Under the pieces are notes generated by a model. That model searched no databases. It was not told the DNA's origin and saw nothing but the letters and a program-made list of their open reading frames with translations. Below, piece after piece: positions 25,079 to 37,300 of a DNA stretch of 64,000 nucleotides (positions within the stretch are counted from its first letter, which is position 1; each line of letters opens with the position of its first letter). The stretch spans positions 930,001 through 994,000 of the forward strand of contig CM024187.1 of assembly GCA_013433145.1 (NCBI GenBank), read 5' to 3'. Both the position numbers and the translations under genes were made by a program. Source of the stretch: Ascaris suum. Its lineage: Eukaryota > Nematoda > Chromadorea > Rhabditida > Ascarididae.

Positions 25079-25751
25079 GATTCGTTTTACTTAGATATTC
25101 GACGTAAGGCTCGAACTTAGCGATGTTGAACTTTTAAATTCACGCAAATTTTTGGCACATTTAAGTACCTTTAACTCACTTGAAATTTGATGAAAACTCA
25201 CCCTATGGTGTAAAATGTACGAATAAACTGCACGTCTTTTATGTCTATAAGTTCCTAACTACAATTTCAGTAGCTTCCGATTGAATGTGTCAGACAGGCC
25301 GACAACTACGGCACGCGTGCATCGACACGATCTCGCTATAGTGCTTTTTGCAGATGTGTGTTTGCAGAAATATATAAAAACAACTGCCGTTTAAACGTCC
25401 AGATATAAAAAGTCAGCAATTGTACGTGCTCCGGTTCCGATATTTCGTATTTCTTCCATTTCGGTTTGAAAAAAACACCCTTCGATACAACTGTAGTGCT
25501 CGTGTCCACATGAAGAAAGCACTTTTGAAGCGTTCGTTATTTAGTTAATATTAATGATGTCCCTGAGAAGCTGCTAACTTGTCCAGGCTATTGCAGATGA
25601 TCTAAAATGATTGTCATCTGCTCGACTATTTTCTGTCTTACTGAATTCAACATGTCATTGAAGAAGTTATGAGTGAGCAAATAGCTGGCAATTAGATATT
25701 TATACGAAAAATGTGTTCATCATGTTAGTTTTCAAAACGAATGTCGTCTCA

Positions 25752-25981
25752 GACTAGATACCTCGATTCTGCCAACTCTGAACGATGGACTTCGAGATTT
25801 GGGTGTCAAGATTTGCTGCAACCAGTGCTGCAACATTCATTGCTCGGAATTTCCCGAAAAATGTTCAAATTTGCGAACTAAATATTGCGGGAACTGCGGC
25901 GCAAATGTTTGGAGGATTATTGGGAAGTCTTTATTGTGCACTGTCGTCATATTGCTCTCATTCTTCGTCCGCACACACTAA
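25752..25981 (+). CDS. Cys-rich zinc-ribbon-like exon with C-terminal hydrophobic tail, family unknown
   Basis: An open frame of up to 99 codons (25685-25981) has no in-frame ATG, so it would be a terminal exon. A possible acceptor, TCGTCTCAG, lies near 25752. It encodes paired Cys motifs, GVKICCNQCCNIHC, then KCSNLRTKYCGNCGANVW. These are followed by a probable single transmembrane tail SLLCTVVILLSFFV and RTH at the stop. The CxxC...CGNCGA arrangement resembles zinc ribbons, and the tail suggests membrane anchoring. A second frame is also open here, so chance cannot be ruled out. No partner exon was found that joins in phase. Confidence 0.3.
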
Positions 25982-28182
25982 ACATCACAAGCTTTTAGCG
26001 TGATGCAAGGAGATTTTCGGTGTAGGCAACCCTCGAGCTCCTCGACGAAAATAGTGGAGTGGAAAAAATTCAACTGCGTTGAATTTAATCGACTTTGTTT
26101 GCATGAGCAAAGAAAACTGCACATAGCAGTGTTTTTTCAACGGAACTTTGTCGGAAAATAGGACTCTGCATCATAATTGAACAGTCTTCGGTCGAAGAGC
26201 CCTTAGATTTTAGTGACTGGTTGGGTGGAAAGCTCGACAAAAAATTTTTTCTTCAGTTGGGGGGAGGTGAGGGGAGGACAGGGAGGGAAGAATCGGGAAG
26301 CTGTTCGGCGGACAGCAAACTTGGTGGGATGAGGACCCAAATGAAAAAGTCAGCGAACTTTCTCAAGCAGAAATCCCGTCGGGGAACGACGATATCGTAA
26401 AATTCATAAAATTTACATCGTTGGCTGCGTTTGGAACTTCGGTTACCGGAAGTTCTAAGTATCATTTTAAAAAAAAAATCAGTTCTTTTTTCAGCTTCCT
26501 TTGTTCATATGTTATTGGGCGTTTTCACGTGCTGAGTTTTAGATACTTCCTAAAAAATTGCCAGAATTTTTCGCCATAGCCTTCATGTGAAGGGCGGGAG
26601 ATCCTTGTGCGAAGTAGGCACGTGATGGTGATCCCGATGCGGAAGCAATACGAATGCAGTCCCGCTTATGTTACATTTGTTCACTGTCGTTAACCGGATT
26701 TGCGCGTTTTTGTCGATTTGCTCTGCAAAGCACACGATGATATCGTGACTTGGTATGTGTATTTGAATGTCTGTCCGTCCGCCTGTCCGATAGTTTCAAC
26801 TTGCGAGCAAATACAGCAACAAATGCGAAGATTCGATGATGCAATTTGTAGAAAGAAGAGCCCTCCTATAACATATTCCACGTTGATTCATCAAATTCAA
26901 AAGAAATTACAGACATTAGGATTTTCTCAAAATCTTCAGTGCGTTTTTTCGTTGGTCGTTTTTTTCCACTTGGATAGGTCAGTTTGTACAAGAGTATGCT
27001 GTAGGAGATCTATGGATCACGATCGTTTTTTTTGTTGCTAGCATATGCAACGTTTTTAAGGGCGGGCAGTATAAAAAAAGCTCACATCGTGCCATCCCTT
27101 CAGACACACTCCTTTACATCGTCTCGTCGCGATACCAATGTCTTGCAAATGGAGGTTTAGTTCTTCTCTCTCCGCGCGAGAGCGGACGATGTTTATTCGC
27201 GTGTGTGCGTGGGCGGCTGCATGTTACTATTGCACGGTAAAAGTTTACAAATTACAAAGCTAATTCTTTAGTTGCACCTGTCGAATGGAACTCTTTTCTC
27301 GCATTCTTTTAAAGCAATTTAAGAAGCATGGCAGTTAAGACTCTAATAGGCATGTAGCGTTGTGGCTGTGATGGCAGGAAATGGTTGTGACATAGCAGTT
27401 AAGACCCTCAGATAGCAGGGAAATTGACATTGGTGATGGCTGTGAATCGTCACTGATGATGAGCGATGCGCCATCACTCGCTCGAAACACTTCTCTTGGT
27501 AATGAACAGTACAGCTGAATTGTATGCGCACAAAGGGACTTGCTTTTGCTTTCCAATTTCTTATCGTTATACCTTTACGCTATTCGCTGCACTTTTTGCA
27601 GTGTTTTTTGGCCACAGATTTCCATACTCGCAGTTCTTCGTATGCTTGCCTAGATGCCGAATTTCTGTGAAAATTGCATTTAAAGCCGCTCACTGCAATA
27701 CGTGTGCATTAATTTTTTTCTCTAATTAGAGTAATAAATGGAAAATGAGATGGGCGTGGTTGATGGGATGTGGAAATGGCCTAAAAGGGCGGAAAATTAG
27801 GGAGAAAATGATACATTATGAACAGTTATGTGGCAGGGGATATGGAGAAAAATCAGTGCAGAAGCGCATGAAGATCCCTTAGAGGCGCTGAGAGAAGGTA
27901 AGATATAGTCTTAGAATCAGGTATTGCAGAAGAACACCGTCGACTGCAGTAACCACCTAGAATAAATTGCGGGCACATAAATTCGTAAACTATAGCAGCA
28001 AGCAGCCAACGGGAAGTAAGAGTAGTCGGGCGTCGAGACTACGCAACGTTTGGCGTCATCTTCTGAAGGTTATATACGGCAACTGAATGACAGGTTGAAA
28101 GGTCATTTTGGGCGTATTAATGAGGTCATGCATGCGTTTCTCTCATTTGCGCATTTTGTGCTCAGTTTCGCTCTTATTACAG
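25982..28182. other. Intergenic region with a possible promoter and 5' exon
   Basis: A TATA-like TATAAAAAAAG at 27071-27081 lies 57 bases before an ATG at 27138. That ATG opens 33 codons (MSCKWRFSSSLS, then MFIRVCAWAAACYYCT) and ends at a donor GTAAAA at 27237. This could be a first exon upstream of the mosaic gene, or chance. The rest of the region shows nothing recognisable. Confidence 0.3.
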
Positions 28183-28354
28183 GTGCGTCGAGCGGTGTTA
28201 GACAGCCGACAACAGGTAGCAACACTTGTGTTGCATACTGCAAGGATTCTCTTCCCGACTCAAGTCTATGAGCTCGGGCGAGATGCTTCTTAACGCTATT
28301 CGAGCAACAAACATGATACGTCTTCTTCCCCTCATATTGCTTATTTCCGCACAG
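28183..28354 (+). CDS. Candidate N-terminal/signal-peptide exon
   Basis: A good acceptor, CTCTTATTACAG, precedes 28183 and a donor GTATCA follows 28354. An ATG at 28313 gives [14 protein letters not shown] in phase 0, a plausible signal peptide for the extracellular mosaic protein downstream. Alternatively the whole block is coding: VRRAVLDSRQQVATLVLHTA, then RILFPTQVYELG. Removing one G from the GGG at 28276-28278 would continue that frame into EMLLNAIRATN and MIRLLPL. The link to the next certain exon (30361) is not settled. Confidence 0.4.
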
Positions 28355-31300
28355 GTATCACTTCGATCTTCTTTGTTTACCCATTCGCTTTACTTGTTTG
28401 CCGCGGATATGCTTGAAGGCATCTCCAAAAGATGGTATCGCAGACGCTGAACCAATACCTAAACATACTCGAAGCACTTGATGGAAACAGTCGAACAATT
28501 TCTGACCAAATGCCGCCCCCCACTAATCATTAACTGCCTTCATAAATGCATCTGCTTGGGCTTGACCCTTTCATTTTGTTACTCATACTGAAATCGTAAT
28601 TATTTTCACTTCTGTCTTTATTTTTACGCAATTTTCAATTATTGCTTGTTGAGTTTTTGAATTTGTAACTCCAATACAATGAAAGAGCAAAGCAATAGCT
28701 CGTTAATAGATCGCTTAAAGCTGTTTCGGACCATGAAGTTTTTCTTCCTCTTGAAAGCGTGAATTCTGATTCGAATGCCACCTAGACAATTGATAAAATT
28801 TACTCTCTCAATTATCAGCGAATTGAAAGGTTTAACTGAGTTTTATATGATCGAATTAGTCGATGAGGAAATGCTTATCTCGAATTTTTGATTGCACTCT
28901 ATTAAATAAGCGATGAGAAACAACGTCGATTGAGTTTCTCAATGGAATCATCATTCGGCAATCTGTAGCATTCAATCGTCTGGCCTCATTCATCCTTTGC
29001 TTTGAATTTCTCATATCGAACAAACAAATGAAAATTGTCTCATTCTTGGTCCACTTCATAAAACTTAAGGATTTATTTTGAATTTATAGATTGAGTGGAA
29101 ATTTTAAAAAACATGAATCGTTTCATTTAGTCTGCCAAAAGGCATGTGTAGATGTGGAAGAATTTCGAACAACGATACGTGAAGTTTTTATTTGCAACCA
29201 AAAAAAAAAAGACTGCAACTCTCTAATGCATAAGAGCGATTCGAACTTTTTATTTCCGGTGCGAAGCACTTTTACATGCTAACATACTTAGCTTCTCAGA
29301 TGCAGCAAAAAGTCTTAGTAATTTCTATTTTTGCAACCTTCCCTCCGAACGATGTATACTGTCCAGGTGACGCTGTCTGGTGGCTAAAAATTCCCTCATT
29401 AGTCTTCTCTCCACTGTCATTTCGCTTTGAAGAATTTCAAAAGTAGTGCATATTGCTGTTGCTATTTGATGAGTCTCAGGCATACTTTTTCACCCATTGC
29501 TCACCTAGGCTCCAGCTTGCATTCACATAATGTCGCCATTACACATGCATCATTTGTTAAAACACCGCCGCACATGCGACAACGAATTCATGCTGATGTG
29601 TGATAACATAAGAAGGTCCACGTCTGAAATTAAAACAAGTTACAAAGTGCTCCGTGCGGCGTAGCAAGGCGGATTCCTTTTGAAATGTAACTCAGCGCAC
29701 ATAAGAAGTTATGTCCGGAGAGTGGACCTGAAACTTGGAGCTCTTTGAAATAGTCATTTTTGGCAACAGTGTGACGTGACACCGGTAGTGGAGGAAATGG
29801 CCCCATAGAAGGCTTCACGTTATGCGAAAATTGCCTCCATTTCTTTCAGCCATGCCTTTTTTCTTTAGGATATGATTTCCGACATCCTGTTATTTTAATA
29901 AAACCATTTATAAACCATGCTAACGTTCGGAGAATTTCTAAGCCCATCCTGGCGGAGGTGTTCAAAGGTATTTTTCCAGAATATAGTCTCACAGCGCTAC
30001 GATTTCCTCAAAACGCACATGCATTATATTCCAGCCTTCTGATACAACATTGCAGCATGTTTTTTATGTTTACTTCATCTGATGTTTTGCAAAACAGTAG
30101 ATCCCAAGAGTGCACTAAATCAAGAGCAGCTTCAATTACGAGAAAAATTAAATCTCATTAAACAATCAGAGGTAATGAATCGATTTTTAGAGCCGTATTT
30201 CACTTTGCGAATTTCTTTTGGATCGATGCTTTGGATCTCTAGATGGAAATATGATGGTAGTCGAGCCCTCCGCAATGTTTTTTGGCACAACAGAAATCAC
30301 CTTTAATAACTTTCGAAGTGGACTATGCGAGTAATATGTTTTCGCATGTGGGCGTTTCAGCAACTTTCGGAAAAGTTCACCTGGAAGGGGCAAACTTTTT
30401 ATCTCCTTAGTGCTTCTTTTCGTTTATACCAAAGATCAAACAAGTCATGTGTCGCTCAGGTAAGACCACTTTGTGGTCTTCATCTGAAAAGTGGTCCCAA
30501 ATAGTTTGTTATTATTAGGTGAGATGCAATTATTGGCCCAGAATTAGCCCATCTAGCCGCAGAAATAAGATTTGAGGAGGGGAAGACGGGAAAAGGATTC
30601 GAGTGGGAAGGAGACGCCCATATGTTATCCGACTAAATTCGTTCATGCAATGCTTTGCATGTTCGCGAGATTTTTTTCCCCAAAGAAATTCAGGTGTACT
30701 GACTTTTTGTATTTATTCTTTTTCCATTTTACGCCTCTTGCGTATCAGTGAGCACATTATGACGACAATATTTCAATATGCATCACCTAAATATCTTCCC
30801 TTACATGTCTGTTTTTGCAATGACACATGTCGTTCAGATTCACTTCGTAGATTTCATACGACCCCTTCATTGTTTTTCACTGCTTACTTTACTTTTTAAT
30901 CGCCATAAAATCTGTGGAGAAAATTTGTTTTCAAAATTGCCCTTCGCTAAATAGGACCTTCATTATGTCAGAGCGTTGAAAAGTCTATGCTTTTAGAACG
31001 CATTTGGCACATTGTTAAAATCAGTTCACAGCGAAAGTGATAATGTGTTCGAAGCATTCTGCTGACTGCATCTTAAATGGCGACTGGGTCGACTTGTGTG
31101 GGCTTCTTGTCATTTCAGCATTTGTTTCAAACGTATCGGCTAAGCAGCTCCATAATATACTTTTTATGTTCGTTTTGTGGGGGCGCAAATGTCCATCTAT
31201 ACACTGGTGTACAAAGAAGTCATAGAATTACTGCCGCCTTTTGTAAAAAGTGTAACGCTGATGAAGAATGAAAATAAAAACAAACTTTAACAAGATCAGC

Positions 31301-34300
31301 GTCAAAATTTGCCTTAGAAAGAATCATTTCCGATTGGACTTGGATAGATGTCGTAAAATTTGGTGGTTGGTAGTGGATTATTAGAAGAGGGCGGAGTATT
31401 ATTTGAGTGCTAGCATGTCAAATAAAGAAATAATCAAGGTGGAAAATTGAAAGTGGGATAGTTGAGACATGATGAGAAGCCCAAAACTCGTTTATGGATC
31501 TCATCGTCATGTGCTCTGCAGATACTTATTTACATATGCGCCTAAAAATGACGAGTTTTCGCGTGTATCTTATATTCTCATTCCAAAAAACCTTCAATGT
31601 TTCAAAAAGGCGTTTGCTGAAAAACGGGCACCGATGAAGTAGACTTCATAGCGGCAAGTGAATATCAGTTAAAACGAAATTTCCCCTCTCGCACGCGATT
31701 CTCTTAATTAGACACAAAGAATGTTACTTACGTATGCTACCTTTTGCGATAGTTTCGTTTTCTTGTGAGTTGTAGTATCTGTAGTATAATGCTGCCTCAA
31801 CTGTTAAAAAGGTGAAAAAATTGACGGAAAACGATCTTAAAAAATATTTCATCAAATTGTTTTACCTACGAAGATCACAACTGACATTGAATATTAAGAA
31901 GAAGTAAGATCAGCTGCAGCGAGGTCGTCTCTATGAATATGGATATTCTGCAGTTTCAGCTTTCAAACTAGTGAAGACTAAGTTGGCAGTCGTATCTGTG
32001 CGTAAGTACGTATATTCCCATCCAATACCTGCCTAAAAGGGAGCAAGCTTGTCTCTGGATTTCGTCGTAATCGGAAGTCACAATCCAGTGGTGAATTGAA
32101 GTCAAAGTTGAATAGATAAGTGTTGCAAAGAAAGCAGAAAAATACTGACAGAATTTTTTTATCTGCTGAGCTATCCACCTCCTTTCATCCACCGAAACTG
32201 CACATAACTTCAATATTGAGAGGAAGGAAGTAGGACCAGATATTGCAAGTTGCGCATATGCACTTGTATGTTTGGCAGTTTCAACTATGGAAACAATGAA
32301 GCGAAAGTTACGAGATTTAATGAGTGTCTATGACCGTAGAGCGACTCTCCCTCTTCTCGCACATAACAACTTTTATGTCGTTCGCATGTATTTGAGTGTG
32401 CAATAAATTTTACATTTTTTTTGTAGCCAGTCGCATTGTATTTCATCACCGTTACAATCGGAAAGCGTTGTCATTGGTGAAGCTTTGCAGGAGGAATTGA
32501 CTCGGTTGAGACATGGATACATTATCCGCATATGTGATCATTTGTTGACAGTCCATTGCACTAATTGATGTGATGCGTGGAACTGCGGAACTGCTGCTAT
32601 GATGGCTTTCTGGCTTATGGGTGAATTGGTCGTTAGTTTTGGTGGTTTTGATTCCTAGAAGAAAAACCTATGACCACTACTTCAGAAAACCCATAAAATT
32701 ATGGGTCAAAATCTCGATATCTCAAAGATGTGAACTTACATGATGCCAAACTTACTGCTCCAACGATGGATTGCCGTCTGCTTCGTTGGGTATGGCGCTG
32801 AAGAGCCAACCTAAGATATCTACTTGTGATCTAAATCTATTTGTGATCTAATAGTGCAGTGATCGTTTTACTCGTATAGTCGATTCCCGTTCATTGTTCT
32901 TCACGTTATGCCACTGATCGACTTATGTACTCTTGTGCTGCCCCTGGCGATTCTGAGGCGTATATAAGTCGGGCTTCAGCTCATTAGAGTCAGTCTTGTT
33001 CATGTGTTTTCTTCACTTATCAGCCTTCGCTGGTGATTTCGCTTATCGGCAGCCCCCTCTCGTCGCTCGTTTAGCAGTTTTTGTTTTACTTGTCTTGGGA
33101 GCTGTGATGCTCACCAATAAAATACTACCACTATTCCTCTGTCTCTTCACGTCCCACTCGGCCTCGCCGATGCCGGAGTTGTAACAGTTGGTAGCCATAA
33201 ATACAACATTTTTTATGGAATAGTCGAGGAAATGTTGTAACCGTGGTCGGTCACAGTTACAACATTTCCTCGATTATTCCATAAAAAAAGGGCATGTTTC
33301 CGGGCCGTTATCGCTTACCGCCGTCCCAGCATTTTTTCTGTATGCCGGAGTGAATCGGCATGTGGAATATTCAGCATCGTTGTGAGTTCCATCATCAGTG
33401 GAATCAATGACTTTTCTCTAATATTGTGCCTAAGGTTTCGAACATCATATTTCTTTTTTTTCCCCTCAGGACACATAGGATTTTGGCTATGAAACACTGC
33501 TTGAAAGCTATATATTCAATTAACGTGAATAATATTACTGGCTCCTTGAATGACGCCGAATTTGAAGTGCGATTGTGACATGAATTTATAAGCGTTATTT
33601 TGAGTGCAAGTGGCAACGATGATCGAATGTACTACAAAATTTTGGATTTTGTGCTTTCGACTCCTTTTTCTCACCTATAAATGAGAGAATTGGTCTTGCT
33701 TTTCTTATCACATCAGCATGTGGTAAAAGTACGGTCGCTTCCTAGACTTATATGAGGAAATTCAAAAAAAAAATCTGGAAACTTTTGTCAGGTTGAGTTC
33801 TGAAATATTCTATGGTCTGTGATGGGCTATTCAGCAACGCTCTTATTTTTCTGTTCATTCCAGCTTTGCAGTCGCTGTGAATGTCGATATGAGACGGCGA
33901 AAACATCAAACTGATCCCATCAAAAACACATCTCATCAAAAACACGTAAAGGGAAACCCTTACGAGTTTCCATACACAAAGTTGACAGCATATGTCTTAG
34001 CATTATCCTCACGTGAAGGAGGAGGAAGGGGGCAAGTGAGTAATGGTAGTTGCAGTCACAGCTTCATTTCTGGTCAGAGCTGCGGTTGTGGTGAAGAAAG
34101 CAATATTAAAATAGAGGAAAAAAGAAAACTGACGTTGCCATCTCATGCTTTTCCTCCGTCCTTTCCGTTCTTCAGCTAGGAAACAAAGGAGTTTGGATAT
34201 TGGAAATAGCATAAGTTGGTCTATGCCAAGTACGCAACTAATATCAGTCGGAGTTGACAAAAATGCACATGTATATTTTTCCATAGGAAGGGGAGGGCAA

Positions 34301-37300
34301 AAATGCATTTCATTTGCAGTTCCTGCAAACTTTACTGAAACAAGAAATGTCGTAAGTCCTTGAGAGTTTTCAGTGCGCCGGGATGCAGGGTATGCGACTA
34401 TCAATAGCATGCGTCATCATTACTATTGCCTTACCAGACAACTTTCGCATTTGTTCATACCATGGCTAACATATAATTGTATGATATCGTAAGAGAACTC
34501 GAGTGTTAAGATCAGCTAGAAATTGAGTGCTTTCAGGAAGTACCTTCTAGCAATGAAACGGACGCAAATTATATCGTTTCGGAAGTTGACGTGCAGTGCG
34601 CTGAAGGGTGGGACAGGTTTGGTGCGAAATGTTTCCGCGTTTATGTAGCCGAACGCTCATGGCCCCAGGCACTTGTTCTCTGCGCCAGGTTTTCTTTTTT
34701 TTTCACGTTGAGTTTGTTCTTTGCAGTACAGCCGTTTCTATAAGACTTGATCGAGAGAACTGCTGTTTCAAAAAATTGTCCGGCGATTGCGTTCAGCTAT
34801 AGATAATTCGATTCTGTTGGATGCAATGACGTCCGTTGGGATTTCGATAAATGCAAAAGTTTTGCAGCATGAGACCTCAAGCTTTGTGATGTGCGGATAT
34901 TTGCATTGTTGTTTTGAACGAACTTCTACCGTTAAGGGGAAATACCGGCGATTTTAATTCTGTGAAAGCTCTCAATCACGCATTGCGTGGAGCCCAGTTG
35001 GTGCCGGATTTGTGCATTTTTACAAAAAATAACATGAATAGTTGATAATAATAAATATTATGGTGTTGTTTTGAAAGTCTTCTTAACAATATATTTTGCA
35101 TCCAAAAATCTTCTATTACCTTAACGTAGACCGTTCACTCCCCTAAATTTGCTATATGCTATTCGCGCACAATTTCGTCCAGTTCATTCCATCACGGTTG
35201 CTATAGAGTGTTGCACTAAACAATCCGAAGCGAGTATTTGTAGACAAGCATATACTGCTTAACGAGCATCAAATATCTTTCTGAGTTCAGTTGTGCAAAA
35301 ATTGTTTTTTTTTTTTCGTTTCGATTATTTTAGCTTGTCGATTTATTACAGCATCTTCTAAAAAGTTTAGAGCGAGACCTGTAACAGGTGGAAATTTTCA
35401 CCACAAGAATAAATGTTTTTGCTTCCTTATCGTTCCTTACGAGTCTGTGGCTAGGATTTGTTTGCGTCGTGTAGTTCTTAAGTTACTCCATGAACAGTAA
35501 TCCTCAAGATCCTCAAGCAGGAAGATGTGGGAATGTTTCTGAAAGTTTAAAATTTGATTTCCATTGGCAGGTCGCAGATAGCTTTTAGCTTTTTAAACGT
35601 TGTTTCCATCAAATTCGATATACAAGCGGGTGGTGGTCTCAACATTTAAAAGAGATTAAGCATCAGTCCCAGCGATATGAATCAGAATGCTTATTTTCCC
35701 TGGTTTCATTTTGCGCATGCTCACATTGGAAACCCCCTTGAAGTCGATATTGGCTGCACACGGGCGAGATAGACGTCAAAAATTTCTTGTTTACTTCTCA
35801 TTTCTCGATTTCCTCAAAATTTTATAAGTCCATATTTTCAACTCAGTTCTTCATGCATGTGAAATGCTTTTTCTGCCTTCTTCGTCTACTTTCTTGGGCG
35901 GATTTGAAACACGCATAATTTGCAGTCTAGGTGTTACAGTATTGCTGCAAATCCATTTTTGAAAGTATGCGTGCGAGGCGACCGAGGCGACTGCGGCAAA
36001 CTAGCTTTAGTCATACTCCCCATTAATAAATAAGTTGTGTATGTGCTAGGCAGTATCGATTATTGGGTTGAATAGTTATTCACATACGATATGACACAGT
36101 TTTTAAAAGTATGTGGGCGTTCTAGAAGATGGTGAATGCATTGTCCAAGAGGAGTGCCATTGCAAAAACAAGAAATATAGAAGTATAAATAACACATAAA
36201 GAAGCTTGTTTAAAAAGGATCGTTGTTTGCATCAGTGCAACCGATTCCTTGAAAATTTCGCTGCAATGCGGAATACTTTTTCCTTAGGAAAAGTTCGTTG
36301 TTGGCCTGTTGCAGATGTTGAATATGACAAGGAATTGTGTTATTTTAATCCTTTATTAGCCATTCGTTACAATATGCGTAGTACACAACGATTAAATGTG
36401 ATACAGTGACACTTTTTTTACAGTGTTGAGAACATATTACAGGCGCTGATTGATACAGTGCTGGTGTTCCCTATTGTTGGAAAAAATTCCAGACATTTGT
36501 TGTTCTAATGTTAGACGCTGAACGTTATTTCACAACCACTATTTCTGAGAAAAAAGCAGAACGAATAATGACAGTAATCTATGCACTTCAGGTACGGTAG
36601 CCAATTGGCACGAATCGAATCACAGCGCGAGAATAATTTCGTAGGCCGCCTTGTGAGCAAGCCACAACGCAATGGGCCTTCGAACCCACGGACTGATTTC
36701 TGGATCGGTAAATGACTTTCGTTTTTTATTTGCAAGGAACAGTGCTGCGTCAAAAAAAAATCTCTGCAGGGGTAGGATGGGTATCTCGATTTTTTCACGA
36801 CGAACTCTTTGGGGAACATCCTCGGGATGTCTCCTGCATCATTTCTGTTTGCATCTTTGGTATGAAAATGCAAGGATTAATTTCCTCAGCAGAAATATTT
36901 TTTGTTGAATTGAAAAGGAAAACTTTGTGCAATGTGTAAAGTGTTTTGCATCCTCGAAAGAAGAGTTTGTAGTGTGACTGTAGTGGCTGCACAATTTAGG
37001 CATTGTTGCACAGAGAACGGAAGACGATGACGCTCTATTTCTGTGGTCTGACGGTACTGCTGTCTCACGATACGTCGGTTTCTGGCTTAGTGGACAACCG
37101 GACTACAGAACTGGAACGTGCGCCAAGGTATAAGCTACCTCAGAAATATATTTTTGAATAGGCAGTACCCGCTATCCAGCGCGAAATCCAGTGTCGAACC
37201 TTCTGGGTTGTGACGGTCGGTGAGTGATGTGAACCACTGAGAGGTCTCGATGACTCGTCGTCTCCTGATGAAATAAGTGGCTAATGGCTTGCCCGCTTTT

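Noticed and set aside
29085..29180. Frame reading [17 protein letters not shown] after an acceptor-like CATTTAG
   Set aside because: Its phases do not fit either neighbouring candidate exon of the mosaic gene, and no other gene context was found.
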